Of a stretch of DNA of 64,000 bases, positions 43,256-51,774 are shown in pieces. The notes beneath the pieces are model-generated. The model ran no database searches and had not been told where the DNA came from. It saw only the letters and a list, made by a program, of their open reading frames with translations. The DNA comes from CAWCAL01 sp963695075 (GTDB taxonomy: Bacteria > Actinomycetota > Acidimicrobiia > Acidimicrobiales > CAWCAL01). Numbering within the stretch: position 1 is the first letter of the stretch; each line of letters starts with the position of its first letter. The DNA lies in contig CAVOFR010000007.1 of assembly GCA_963695075.1 (NCBI GenBank), positions 1,798,001-1,862,000 on the forward strand, in the 5' to 3' direction. The position numbers were made by a program, and so were the translations under genes.

Positions 43256-44842
43256 ATGACCGAACGCTCAGCGGCCGAGATCCTGTCCCTGGTTCAGACC
43301 GACCTCCGAACCAACCAGGGCCGCCAGATCCGCCACGCGCTCGCGTGGCGTGCTCGTCGGGTGCGCAATCGGATTCTCTCGAGAATCGATCCGACCCACC
43401 GACTCTGCCTGTACTCGGTGAGCGTTGGTCCGAACGCAGAGCGGGTCATCGACACCATTCGTCGCCACGGTCAGCGCTATGGCGTGCCAGCCATGTTCGG
43501 CGGAGGAACGCGGCCGACCGTCGAGACGGTGCACATCGGCGCCGAGCACGTCGAGGCCTTCTGTCGTCTTCTCCTCGCTGAGTGCACCGACCTGACGATC
43601 TACAGTCGTGTGCCGCACAGCGGGTGGCTGGAGTTCTCGCGGTCAGCGGTGCGTGGCGCCAACGGTTCCTTCGAGCTCATGGTGGTCGAGCGTCGAATCG
43701 AACGCGAGAGGCCCCACGTCCAGTGTTCGCGTATCGAGGTCGCCGTCTGGAGCAGGAAGCGGGGCGCCTATGGCGACGACTTTCGAGAATCGGATTTGTC
43801 GTTCTCCATCGTCGGGAGGTTGCGTCCACCGACATTCGACCGACTGGTCCGGTCGGGCCACCACTTCGACGACGACCTCCCTGCCCCGGTTCAACCGACG
43901 TTCCCGATCGACGTGGTCTACACATGGGTCGACGGTGATGATGAGGCGTGGCAACGGCAGAAGGAATGCTTCAGCTCGGACGTCGGGGCAGCCGTACCCG
44001 ATCGGGTGGTGAGCCAGGAGCGGTTCCGGAACATCGATGAGCTCAAGTACTCGCTCCGATCCCTCGAGCTCTTTGCGCCATGGGTGCGCAAGGTCCACAT
44101 CGTCACGGCCGATCAATGCCCGCCGTGGCTGGACGTGAGCCATCCCAAGGTGAACCTGGTCAGTCACCGCGAGATCTACGCGGACGAGACCTGGCTCCCC
44201 ACGTTCAACTCGAGCTCGATCGAGACGCAGCTCCATCACGTTCCGGACCTCGCCGACAAGTTTCTCTATTTCAACGACGATGTCCTGCTCGGACAGGCCT
44301 GTCACCCGAGTGATTTCTTCTACGCAAACGGGATCCTCAAGTATTTCCCGGCCGATACGCAGAGAGCCTATGAAGGCGATATCGACGCCGAATCCGAGGA
44401 GTACCTCCAGGCTGATCGCAACGCGATAGAACTCCTGTCGGTCGAGATGGATGCCGTCGGACGGACCATCCAGTCGCACACGCCGCACCCGTCCGACCGG
44501 GAGCTCCTCGGCGAGATGGAAACCAAATGGAAGGAGGAGTTCGCGGCCTGTGGAGCCGCACGATTCCGGTCATCCGCCGATCTCCGCCCGATCGCTTTCA
44601 TGCAGTTCCACTACGGCTACGGTCTGGGTCGAGCGCTTCCCGCCTCGATCTCGAATCGCTACATCGGCCTCTGGAAACCGACGGTCATCGAGCAGTTGGA
44701 AGCGCTCGGGCGCACCCGCAACTACAGGACCTTCTGCATCAACGACGTGGGGCTCCAGCCCGAACGGACAGCAGAGGTCACCGGTGCGGTCATCCGCATG
44801 CTCGAGGAGTACTTCCCCGAACCATCGAGCTTCGAGCGGTGA
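43256..44842 (+). CDS. Stealth-family sugar-phosphate transferase, long N-terminus
   Basis: The 528-residue protein has CR1 IDVVYTWVDGDDEAW near residue 219, CR2 with LKYSLRSLELFAPWVRKVHI, PTFNSSSIETQLHHV and LYFNDDVLLG, and CR3/CR4 after 390. Residues 1-215 form an extra domain with HRLCLYSVSVGPNAERVIDT and VHIGAEHVEAFC, absent from the shorter Stealth gene upstream. It probably moves a sugar-phosphate onto a growing glycan. AAGGGCGG lies just before ATG 43256; the 176-base gap upstream shows nothing clear. Confidence 0.9.
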   Translation: MTERSAAEILSLVQTDLRTNQGRQIRHALAWRARRVRNRILSRIDPTHRLCLYSVSVGPNAERVIDTIRRHGQRYGVPAMFGGGTRPTVETVHIGAEHVEAFCRLLLAECTDLTIYSRVPHSGWLEFSRSAVRGANGSFELMVVERRIERERPHVQCSRIEVAVWSRKRGAYGDDFRESDLSFSIVGRLRPPTFDRLVRSGHHFDDDLPAPVQPTFPIDVVYTWVDGDDEAWQRQKECFSSDVGAAVPDRVVSQERFRNIDELKYSLRSLELFAPWVRKVHIVTADQCPPWLDVSHPKVNLVSHREIYADETWLPTFNSSSIETQLHHVPDLADKFLYFNDDVLLGQACHPSDFFYANGILKYFPADTQRAYEGDIDAESEEYLQADRNAIELLSVEMDAVGRTIQSHTPHPSDRELLGEMETKWKEEFAACGAARFRSSADLRPIAFMQFHYGYGLGRALPASISNRYIGLWKPTVIEQLEALGRTRNYRTFCINDVGLQPERTAEVTGAVIRMLEEYFPEPSSFER

Positions 44843-44935
44843 GTCGCGGATTCGATCCCGAGTCGATCTAGGGGCGGGACCCATGGAGATGATCGAAGAG
44901 CTACCAAGTCCAAGCATCAAGTAACGAGGCGTTCA

Positions 44936-46285
44936 ATGAGCATTCTCATCCTGGGATCGGGCAAGACCGGCACGACCGGTCTGTACAACAGCATCAAGGA
45001 CGCTGTCCGCGACACCGGCGACTGGTACTTCCTGTTCGAACCCACCCAACCCACCCCGTTCCGGGCGCTCGATCAATACGCGTCGGAGCGCCCGATCCTG
45101 ACGAAGGTGCTCATCGACAAGGCAGCAGCATGCGGCCTCGAGCCCGAGTCGTTCGATCGGCGGATCCTTGTGGTGCGAGATCCTCGTGACATCGTCGTCA
45201 GCCGGCTCCTGTTCATGCCTCTGATCCGGAAGGCCGTCCGCAAGGTGGGCAAGGACGAGTTGGACCGCTTCCTCGACGCCATCCGCAAGAAGGAGGCGGA
45301 CCCCTCCTCATGGTCGGTCCGCGACCTCTACCAGCTGGCAGGCGATATCGGGCTCGGTTCGGCGGGCTTCGGGTCGTTCAATCGAGGTCTCAAGGACATC
45401 GTGGACATAGACACGAGCGAGTCCTACTTCGTGAATCGCTACGAAGACTTCGTCGACGGCCGGCTCGAGCCGCTCTCGGACTACCTCGGCGTCGAGGTCG
45501 TCAACCGGGAGGCTGGCGAAGGGTCGTGGCTCTCCCACATCACCCGGTCCAAGGGGTACGGCGACTGGCGGCACTGGTTCCTGCCGGCCGACGTCGAGTA
45601 CTTCCGGCCGATGTTCCGGCAGTTCATGGGGCACTTCGGATACACCGACTGGGATCTGGCCGACACGCAGTCTCTCGACCCCGACGCGGGGAGCGCCCAC
45701 ATCGAACGCAAGCTCGCCGAGCGGGCCGCGCAGGTCAAGGCGCGCTATGGGACGCCGAAGTGGACGGTCAAGTCCGTCACGAACGACAGTGATGTCCATG
45801 CGCTGGTGGACATGGCGGACGACGGAGACCCGGTGTCCGCGCAGCGACTCGCCCTGCTGTACCAAGCCGGACACCTTGTCCATCGAGACGCGGCGCAGGC
45901 CCGCCGTTGGGCTCGGCACGGAGCAATCCGCGGCCATCAGCCATCGATGCTGCTACTCGCAGATCTCCTCGGGGATGCGGGCTCGGACGCCGATTCCACC
46001 GATGAGAGCGCAGGGTTCTGGCGGAAGGCGGCCGAAGCCGAAGCTTCCGTGCACAAGGCGGGCAAGGGTGGCGATCCCGTAACAGCTGTGTCGGATGCTC
46101 GGAAGTTCCAGCTCCGAGCGGCGCGGCGGAGAGTCCGTCAACTGGAGAAGGAGGTCGAGAAGGTGCGCAGCTCGACGCGTTACCAGGTAGGGGACCTGCT
46201 CGTGAACGCCGCCTCGAACCCGCGCGATGTGCTTCGCGTTCCTTCGCGCCTCCTGGAGCTCTACCGGAATCGCGACTCCAGGTAG
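44936..46285 (+). CDS. Sulfotransferase-like protein with Sel1-type repeats and C-terminal coiled coil
   Basis: The 449-residue protein starts with a P-loop-like PAPS motif, ILGSGKTGTTGLYNSI, and has VVRDPRDIVVSRLL near residue 82, both typical of sulfotransferases. Residues about 290-345 contain a Sel1-like helix pair (DDGDPVSAQRLALLYQAGH). The C-terminus is a coiled coil followed by STRYQVGDLLV. GAGG lies before ATG 44936. It pairs with the Stealth gene upstream and is about half identical to the next gene, so the two are duplicates. Sulfate transfer is inferred from the fold only. Confidence 0.82.
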   Translation: MSILILGSGKTGTTGLYNSIKDAVRDTGDWYFLFEPTQPTPFRALDQYASERPILTKVLIDKAAACGLEPESFDRRILVVRDPRDIVVSRLLFMPLIRKAVRKVGKDELDRFLDAIRKKEADPSSWSVRDLYQLAGDIGLGSAGFGSFNRGLKDIVDIDTSESYFVNRYEDFVDGRLEPLSDYLGVEVVNREAGEGSWLSHITRSKGYGDWRHWFLPADVEYFRPMFRQFMGHFGYTDWDLADTQSLDPDAGSAHIERKLAERAAQVKARYGTPKWTVKSVTNDSDVHALVDMADDGDPVSAQRLALLYQAGHLVHRDAAQARRWARHGAIRGHQPSMLLLADLLGDAGSDADSTDESAGFWRKAAEAEASVHKAGKGGDPVTAVSDARKFQLRAARRRVRQLEKEVEKVRSSTRYQVGDLLVNAASNPRDVLRVPSRLLELYRNRDSR

Positions 46286-46288
46286 CTC

Positions 46289-46327
46289 ACGCCCCCCGGA
46301 TCCGCCGGGTCTTCCTGGTGACCGCGG
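46289..46327 (+). pseudogene. 39-base scrap of a Stealth gene (CR2 region)
   Basis: These bases match 42340-42378 inside the first Stealth gene at about 36 of 39 positions, including the codons for IRRVFLVTA. The scrap lies in the 121-base gap between the two sulfotransferase-like paralogues, with no open frame around it. It looks like what is left of a Stealth gene removed by deletion, or a trace of recombination. Confidence 0.6.
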
Positions 46328-46364
46328 GCCGATCCTGCCGTGCCGAGGTGCTCGGACCGGGCAC

Positions 46365-46370
46365 TAGCCT
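46365..46370 (+). promoter_or_regulatory. Possible -10 box for the second sulfotransferase-like gene
   Basis: TAGCCT lies 36 bases before the GTG at 46407, which would give a leader of about 28 bases containing the weak ribosome site TGGGG. No -35 hexamer is clear. Confidence 0.35.
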
Positions 46371-46406
46371 GAGGCGCTACCCGAATCGCACAACTGGGGT
46401 TCGCAC

Positions 46407-47741
46407 GTGAGCATTCTCATCCTCGGCGCCGGCAAGTCCGGTACGACGGGTCTGTACAACAGCATCAAGGCCGCGGTAGCGGATACCGGCGACTGGTACT
46501 TCCTGTTCGAACCGACCAAGCCTGAGCCGTTCCGCGCGCTCCAGCGCTTCGCCCCGGAGCGCCCGATCCTCACGAAGGTGATGATCCACCGGGCCGCAGC
46601 GTGCGAGCTCGACAAGGTCGACTTCGCTCATCGCATCCTCGTGATCCGGGATCCGCGCGACATCGTCGTGAGCCGTCTGCTCTTCCGGCCGCTGATCCGC
46701 TCTGCGGTGCGCAAGAGCAGTCCGCAGAACCTGGAGAAGTTCCTCGACGCGCTCCGCGAGAAGGAAGCCGATCCTTCCTCCTGGTCGCTACACGGTCTCC
46801 ACGAGCTCGCCGATGAGCTCAACCTGGGGTCGTCCGGCTTCCGCTCACTCGTTCGCACGCTCGACGATCTCACCGAAACCGACCGGAACCGGTCCTACTT
46901 CACCAGCCGCTACGAAGCCTTCGTCGACGGCGACCTCGATGAGCTGTCGGACTACGTCGGCGTCCGGGTGGTCAACCGCGCCGCAGCCGAGGACTCGTGG
47001 CTGGCCCACATCACCAGGTCGAAGGGCTATGGCGACTGGCGCCACTGGTTCCGCGAGGACGACATCGACTACTTCCGGCCGCTCTTCGGCGCCTACATGG
47101 ACCACTTCGCCTACACGGACTGGGAGCTCGCGCCCGAGCCTGCCGTCGATCCGGATTCCAGCAGCGACTACATCAAGCGGAAGCTGGCCGAGAGAGCGCC
47201 CCAGGTCCAGGCTCGCTACGGTGCCAAGTGGTCGGTCGAATCGGTGAAGGACGACCGCGAGGTCCGATCGATGCTCGAGATGGCCGAGGACGGCGACCCG
47301 GTCTCGGCTCAACGCCTCGCACTGCTCCTTCGGGCCGGCCACCGGGTCGAGCTCGACCCGGTGGCAGCGCAGCGGTGGGCGCGTCACGGAGCCATCCAGG
47401 GTCACGCTCCGTCGATGCTGCTGCTCGCCGACCTCCTGGAGGACGGGCCTTCCCCGGATGCCGAGGCCGCCGTCCGGTGGCGGTCCGACGCAGCCGTCTT
47501 CGCCGAAGCTGCGTCCCCGAAGAAGGGCGCGGCCAAACCAGGGAAGTCGCCCGCCGACGCGCAGCTCCGCAAGGCTCGGCGGCGGATCCGACAGCTCGAA
47601 CGTGAGATGGCCGATCTGCGCGATTCGGCGCGCTACCAGGTCGGTGATGTCATCGTCGACAGCTTCACCGGCCCGCGTCGCGACCTGCTGCGTCTTCCCT
47701 CGCGCCTTCGAGCCATCTACCGGAGTCGGCGCCCACGCTGA
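46407..47741 (+). CDS. Sulfotransferase-like protein with Sel1-type repeats, paralogue of the preceding gene
   Basis: The 444-residue protein follows the previous one along its length: ILGAGKSGTTGLYNSI, VIRDPRDIVVSRLL, SKGYGDWRHWF, the Sel1-like GDPVSAQRLALLLRAGH, and the coiled coil ending SARYQVGDVIV. It therefore arose by duplication. GTG 46407 matches the ATG of the paralogue in alignment. Its last 22 bases are directly repeated after the stop. The acceptor is unknown; the neighbouring Stealth genes suggest the same glycan. Confidence 0.82.
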   Translation: MSILILGAGKSGTTGLYNSIKAAVADTGDWYFLFEPTKPEPFRALQRFAPERPILTKVMIHRAAACELDKVDFAHRILVIRDPRDIVVSRLLFRPLIRSAVRKSSPQNLEKFLDALREKEADPSSWSLHGLHELADELNLGSSGFRSLVRTLDDLTETDRNRSYFTSRYEAFVDGDLDELSDYVGVRVVNRAAAEDSWLAHITRSKGYGDWRHWFREDDIDYFRPLFGAYMDHFAYTDWELAPEPAVDPDSSSDYIKRKLAERAPQVQARYGAKWSVESVKDDREVRSMLEMAEDGDPVSAQRLALLLRAGHRVELDPVAAQRWARHGAIQGHAPSMLLLADLLEDGPSPDAEAAVRWRSDAAVFAEAASPKKGAAKPGKSPADAQLRKARRRIRQLEREMADLRDSARYQVGDVIVDSFTGPRRDLLRLPSRLRAIYRSRRPR

Positions 47742-47762
47742 CCGGAGTCGGCGCCCACGCTG
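47719..47762. repeat. 22-base direct repeat over a stop codon
   Basis: ACCGGAGTCGGCGCCCACGC plus TG occurs at 47719-47740 and again at 47741-47762. The stop codon of the sulfotransferase-like gene uses the junction base, so the second copy lies in the gap between the two convergent blocks. Confidence 0.9.
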
Positions 47763-47772
47763 AGTCGGCCGA

Positions 47773-49549
47773 TCAGCTTCCCGGCTTCTCGAACCTGCTC
47801 GGGTTCGGCCATGCCCGCCGGCAGAAGTCCACGACGATCCGGTCGCGCTGGTCGAGATCGGGTCGGTAGGTCGTGACCCTGTCGCCATAGGCATCGGTGA
47901 CGACGAACTCGTCGGCATCGTTGAAGCAGATGACCATGGTCGCTCCCATGCTGGCGAGCGCTTCGGCCAGTGCACCTTCGAGCTTCGGGTTGGCCATGTT
48001 GACGTACTTGTAGGGAATGGTCTCGGTGACCGCTCGTCCCGTCGCCAGCGCGTAGTAGTTGGCCACGTGCGAGGGATTGACGTCCTGGAGCTCCCGGAAC
48101 GGATGCCGTGCCGTCGTCTCGATCTCGTCCTGGAACTTCGAGTCGACCTCGACCCGGATGCTCACTCGCTGGGCGTTCGGGATGTGCTTGTGCTTCTGGG
48201 TGATCACGAGCCCGGTACTTCGCCGTATCGCCGCTCGGACATTCCTTTCGACGCTGTCCACCGCCGGTTCGCCGGGGACCGGGTCGCCCAGCGGGATCTG
48301 CGCCTGGGAGAGGAAGACATGGGGGTTCCCGCTCGGGGTGAAGAAGTGCTCCGGTCCGATCGGCGCGCAGAACATGATGTCGTCGTTGGTCATCACGAAG
48401 TGCTCGGCGAGGCCGGGGATGCGGTGGAGTCCGGTGTCGATGGCGTTGGAGTTGAAAGTCGGGAGGTACGTCGGGTCGAGGATGTCCCGGTGGGAGATGA
48501 CCTCGAGCCGGTCGTAGTCATCGATCAACCACTCGGGCCGCTGATCATCGGTGACGAGGAAGACCTTGCGAAAGAACGGCGCGTACATCTCGACACTGCG
48601 CAGCGCATAGCGGAGCTCGTCCCGGCTCCGGTAGAGGTGGGCGGCGAGGGCCGCGTCGGTGGCGGTCGTCTCCCTGCCGGACTTCTCCACGAGCGGCTCT
48701 CCCCGGAGGGCGGCCCGCCGTCGATTCCGGCGCTCGGTCCAGTCGGGGTCGTCACCGTCGACCCACATGCAGACGAGGTCGACCGGGAACTGGTGTGAAT
48801 CGAGCGTGGGCGTGGCGAACGCTGCGATCGAGGGAAGGGTTCGATCGCCGACGACCACGGGGGCCGGGGTGCGGGCTTCGGGGGCCAGCTCGGTCTCGAC
48901 TCCGTTGGGAGTGGCCGAGATCCAGACCGGCTCCCGGCTGGACCCGCCACCCGGGCGGACCTGCTTGTCCCGCCAGAACGAGATCACCGTGGCGAACTTG
49001 ACCCCGAGCAGCCGACTGCCTCGCCCTGGGACCTTCTGGTACCGCAGGTAGTACCACGTGGGCGAGTCCAGGAGCTGCGCCCGCCGGTAGGGGCCGATGC
49101 GTCGTCGTTGCGTCGGTTGCTGAAACCGGATGAGATCGGTGGACGGAGCGGCGCATATCGTTCCACCGGCCATCATCTGGGACTCGAGCGCGCTCGAGGA
49201 GCCGGGATCGATCTGAGTCCCGGATGCCGACCTGGAATCGGTGGGGAGTCTGGTCGGTGACCATGAAGTAGTCGATCCGCGCCCGATCCAGGATCTCGAG
49301 GAGCTCCGACAGGTTGGTGCCGGCGGGGTCGACGGCACCGGCGTCGGGCGTCGGGCGTGGGATGATCGCCCGCGGCCCGAGGCCGAAGGGATGGGTGCGA
49401 CGAGGCGGTAGCCAGTCGGGTGCCGACGGCCAGAACTTCCGGATGGTCAGTCGGATGACCTCGGGATGGAGGAGCCAGTTGCGGATGCGCTCGCGCCGCA
49501 ACTTCGGCCCGACCAGCGCCAGGAGTCGTCGTTCTTCGGCGATGGTCAC
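47773..49549 (-). pseudogene. Stealth-family sugar-phosphate transferase, frame broken by one base
   Basis: Read from GTG 49549, which overlaps the upstream stop (GTGA), the first frame gives TIAEERRLLALVGPKLRRER to RIRDSDRSRLLER-type sequence. Another frame then continues with ESQMMAGGTICAAPSTDLI, CR1 FPVDLVCMWVDGDDPDW, CR2 with PTFNSNAIDTGLHRI and VMTNDDIMF, and CR3/CR4 to 47773. One extra base near 49183-49198, inside a 16-base palindrome, explains the switch. Joined, the protein would have about 590 residues. CR1 has Met for the usual Thr before WVDG. All conserved blocks survive, so the break is recent or a sequence error. Confidence 0.85.
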
Positions 49550-50868
49550 GAGTCCGACCCGCCGGATCCTCGTCGGTCGAGCAGTGCCCGTGGCCAACGA
49601 CGCACGGCGAGGACGCGTTGGGCGGTGCGGACGATGCGGTCGCCCAGGAGGTAGCGCCGCGACTGCCTGATGCGCCGGATCTCACCTTCGAGCTCGCCGG
49701 CCCTGCGTTCGCTCTGTTCGAGCTTCTCCCGGAGACCATCGCGTTCGCGTCGCGTGCGCATACGTTCCCGCTCCTCGGCCATCTCGCTCGACCAGAGGGC
49801 AGCCGCCGCGATGTCCTCGGTGGTGGCGATGCCTTCGGTCAGGCAGCGCTCGGCCAGCTTCATGCCCCGGTAATCACCGCAGCGGGCGGCGAACAGGGCC
49901 CGTTCGAAAGGCTCGGACGGTGTCAGGGCGAGGCTGGGGTCGTCGACGAGGATCCGGGCGAGCTCCCGACAGTCGCGCTGGGCTCCGTCATCGGCTCGAT
50001 CGCGCAACAGCCGCAGCCGCGCGTCGGAGGTCTCTCCTCGGGCGGTACGGATCGCGACCTGCTCGCGACGCCGTCGGCAGGATCGGCGGATGTAGGCGCT
50101 GCCCAGATCGGGGTCGAGCACGGGGTCGGAAAGGGTCTCCCACTCGTCGGGATAGCCGAAGCGCTCCATGTACGGCTCGAGCAGCGGCCGGTAGTGGTCG
50201 ACGTCACGACGCGTGAACCAGGCGCGCCAGTCTCCGGACCCACCCTTGCGGAGGATGAGGTCGTTGAAACCATTCGACCGGCGTGCGGCGACGTCGAACG
50301 AGAGATAGTCGCTCAGGTCTTCGAGGGCCTCGGTGACCAGATCTTCGTACGGCAGCACGTGTGATGGCGTCGTGTCGGCGAAGTCGATGGTGTGCTGGCA
50401 GCGGTTACCGAAATCGGCGTCGCCCGGCCCCGAGCCGCTGATCTCGTGGAGGTGGGGAAGAAGCTCTCTCACCGGGACAGACGTGGGATCCTTCTCCTTC
50501 TCCTCGATCCGGGCCACGAGCGCTTCGATCGTCGGCTCGTCCGCACCGTGGATGGCGGCGTTGACGGGGAAGTAGAGGAGCGTGCTCACGAGTGTGTCCC
50601 GGGGGTCGCGGGTGAGCAGGATGCGTCGCTCGAACTCGCCGGCGAACGACGGGGAGAAGTCGGGGTGCGTCAGGAGCATCTTGCTCAGAACCGTGCGGTC
50701 CGGGGCATAGCGCCACAGGCAGCGGTACTGGCGTTGCCTGTATTTCTCGAAGAGGCTGTAGAAGTCCCGTCCGCTTCGGACCAGGCCGTCCCGCACCGCG
50801 GCGTAGGCGCCGGTCGTACCGGTCTTCGCCGCGCCCACGACGCAGATTCTGTTCACCGATGGGTACAC
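49546..50868 (-). CDS. Sulfotransferase-like protein with C-terminal coiled coil
   Basis: The 440-residue protein has CVVGAAKTGTTGAYAAV near the N-terminus and LLTRDPRDTLVSTLL near 85, as in the two plus-strand paralogues, plus GGSGDWRAWF in place of SKGYGDWRHWF. The middle is helical and less like Sel1. The C-terminus is a long coiled coil (REKLEQSERRAGELEGEIRR) ending SRRYLLGDRIV. It is coupled to the frameshifted Stealth gene by GTGA, repeating the Stealth/sulfotransferase-like pairing. GTG 50868 is set by a -10 box 7 bases upstream. Confidence 0.82.
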   Translation of the reverse strand: MYPSVNRICVVGAAKTGTTGAYAAVRDGLVRSGRDFYSLFEKYRQRQYRCLWRYAPDRTVLSKMLLTHPDFSPSFAGEFERRILLTRDPRDTLVSTLLYFPVNAAIHGADEPTIEALVARIEEKEKDPTSVPVRELLPHLHEISGSGPGDADFGNRCQHTIDFADTTPSHVLPYEDLVTEALEDLSDYLSFDVAARRSNGFNDLILRKGGSGDWRAWFTRRDVDHYRPLLEPYMERFGYPDEWETLSDPVLDPDLGSAYIRRSCRRRREQVAIRTARGETSDARLRLLRDRADDGAQRDCRELARILVDDPSLALTPSEPFERALFAARCGDYRGMKLAERCLTEGIATTEDIAAAALWSSEMAEERERMRTRRERDGLREKLEQSERRAGELEGEIRRIRQSRRYLLGDRIVRTAQRVLAVRRWPRALLDRRGSGGSDS

Positions 50869-50875
50869 CCGAGCG

Positions 50876-50881
50876 AGTCTA
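50876..50881 (-). promoter_or_regulatory. -10 box of an internal leaderless promoter
   Basis: TAGACT on the minus strand is followed by 7 bases and the GTG at 50868. It gives the sulfotransferase-like/Stealth pair its own transcript inside the long minus-strand block. Confidence 0.5.
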
Positions 50882-50916
50882 GGACCCGGCCGGTTCGTGC
50901 TGCGTGAGCGGGCCGG

Positions 50917-51774
50917 TCAGACGATCGGCGGTCGGCCGAGCCTCGTCATACGGGCCACCGTGGCCCACCGCATCGGGTCTCGTGGCCCGGCCGAGCCGTC
51001 GAACCCGGCCCGAAGGCCGGCGAAATGGGCCCGCCAGCTGGTCTGGTTCCGGGAGCGCAACAGGGTGATCGCCGTCCACAGACCCAGGTAGACCGGCGCC
51101 AGGATCCACGGGAGGCGCCGCCGGACGAGCCAGACGCGGTTGCGCGCCGTCAGTCGAACGAAGTCGGGGTGGCGGCTCGCCGCGGTCGGGGGATGGTGGG
51201 CGACGAGGTCACCCCGGTAGAGGATGCGATGTCCGGCGTCGAGTGCCCGCCACGAGAAGTCGGTCTCCTCGAGGGTGAAGAAGAACTGGCCGGGGAGGCC
51301 GCCGAGCTCCTCGAAGGTCGTCCGGCGGATGGCGCAGGCCCCGCCCAGGAAGGACGTGGCGTAGCGAGACGCCGCCGGGTCGGTCTTGCGCAGGGTCGGG
51401 ACGTGGCGGCGCTGGCTCGTACCCGAGCCCGGGTCGAGCACCCTCATGGAGACGACACCCAGGGCCGGGTCGGCGGCGAAGGCCTCGTCGAGCTCGCCGG
51501 CGATGGTGGGTGCGGCCAGCTCGGCATCGTCGTCCAGGAACGCGACGATCTCTCCCCGGCACGTCCGGGCCCCGACGTTTCGGCCCGCGGGAACCCCGAG
51601 ATTCTCGGGAAGCCGGATGACCCGGACGGCGTCGGGCACCTCGATCTCGGCCGGCCCGTTCACGACCACGACGATCTCCTCGGGCGGTCGATCCTGGCCC
51701 CGAATCGAGCCGACCGCAGCGACGAGAGCGTCGTCCCGGCCGCCCTGTGTCAGCAGGACCCAGGAGATGGTCAG
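50917..51774 (-). CDS. GT2 glycosyltransferase, probable CTG start
   Basis: The frame from GTG 51669 lacks the first strand of the GT-A fold. Extending upstream gives TISWVLLTQGGRDDALVAAV and PPEEIVVVVNG, exactly the missing part, and a CTG at 51774 overlaps the stop of the preceding gene (CTGA), like most junctions here. The 285-residue product then has ENLGVPAGRNVGAR, FLDDDAEL with the metal-binding Asp cluster, GGACAIRRTTFEELGG and EETDFSWRALDAG. One or two C-terminal helices may attach it to the membrane. Donor and acceptor are unknown. Confidence 0.82.
   Translation of the reverse strand: MTISWVLLTQGGRDDALVAAVGSIRGQDRPPEEIVVVVNGPAEIEVPDAVRVIRLPENLGVPAGRNVGARTCRGEIVAFLDDDAELAAPTIAGELDEAFAADPALGVVSMRVLDPGSGTSQRRHVPTLRKTDPAASRYATSFLGGACAIRRTTFEELGGLPGQFFFTLEETDFSWRALDAGHRILYRGDLVAHHPPTAASRHPDFVRLTARNRVWLVRRRLPWILAPVYLGLWTAITLLRSRNQTSWRAHFAGLRAGFDGSAGPRDPMRWATVARMTRLGRPPIV

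Noticed and set aside
43186..43581. Alternative upstream gene start overlapping the second Stealth gene
   Set aside because: The frame is Arg-rich and out of phase with the Stealth protein; it has no similarity.
44883..44924. 13-codon frame before the first sulfotransferase-like gene
   Set aside because: No ribosome site and no features; it is the tail of a shadow frame.
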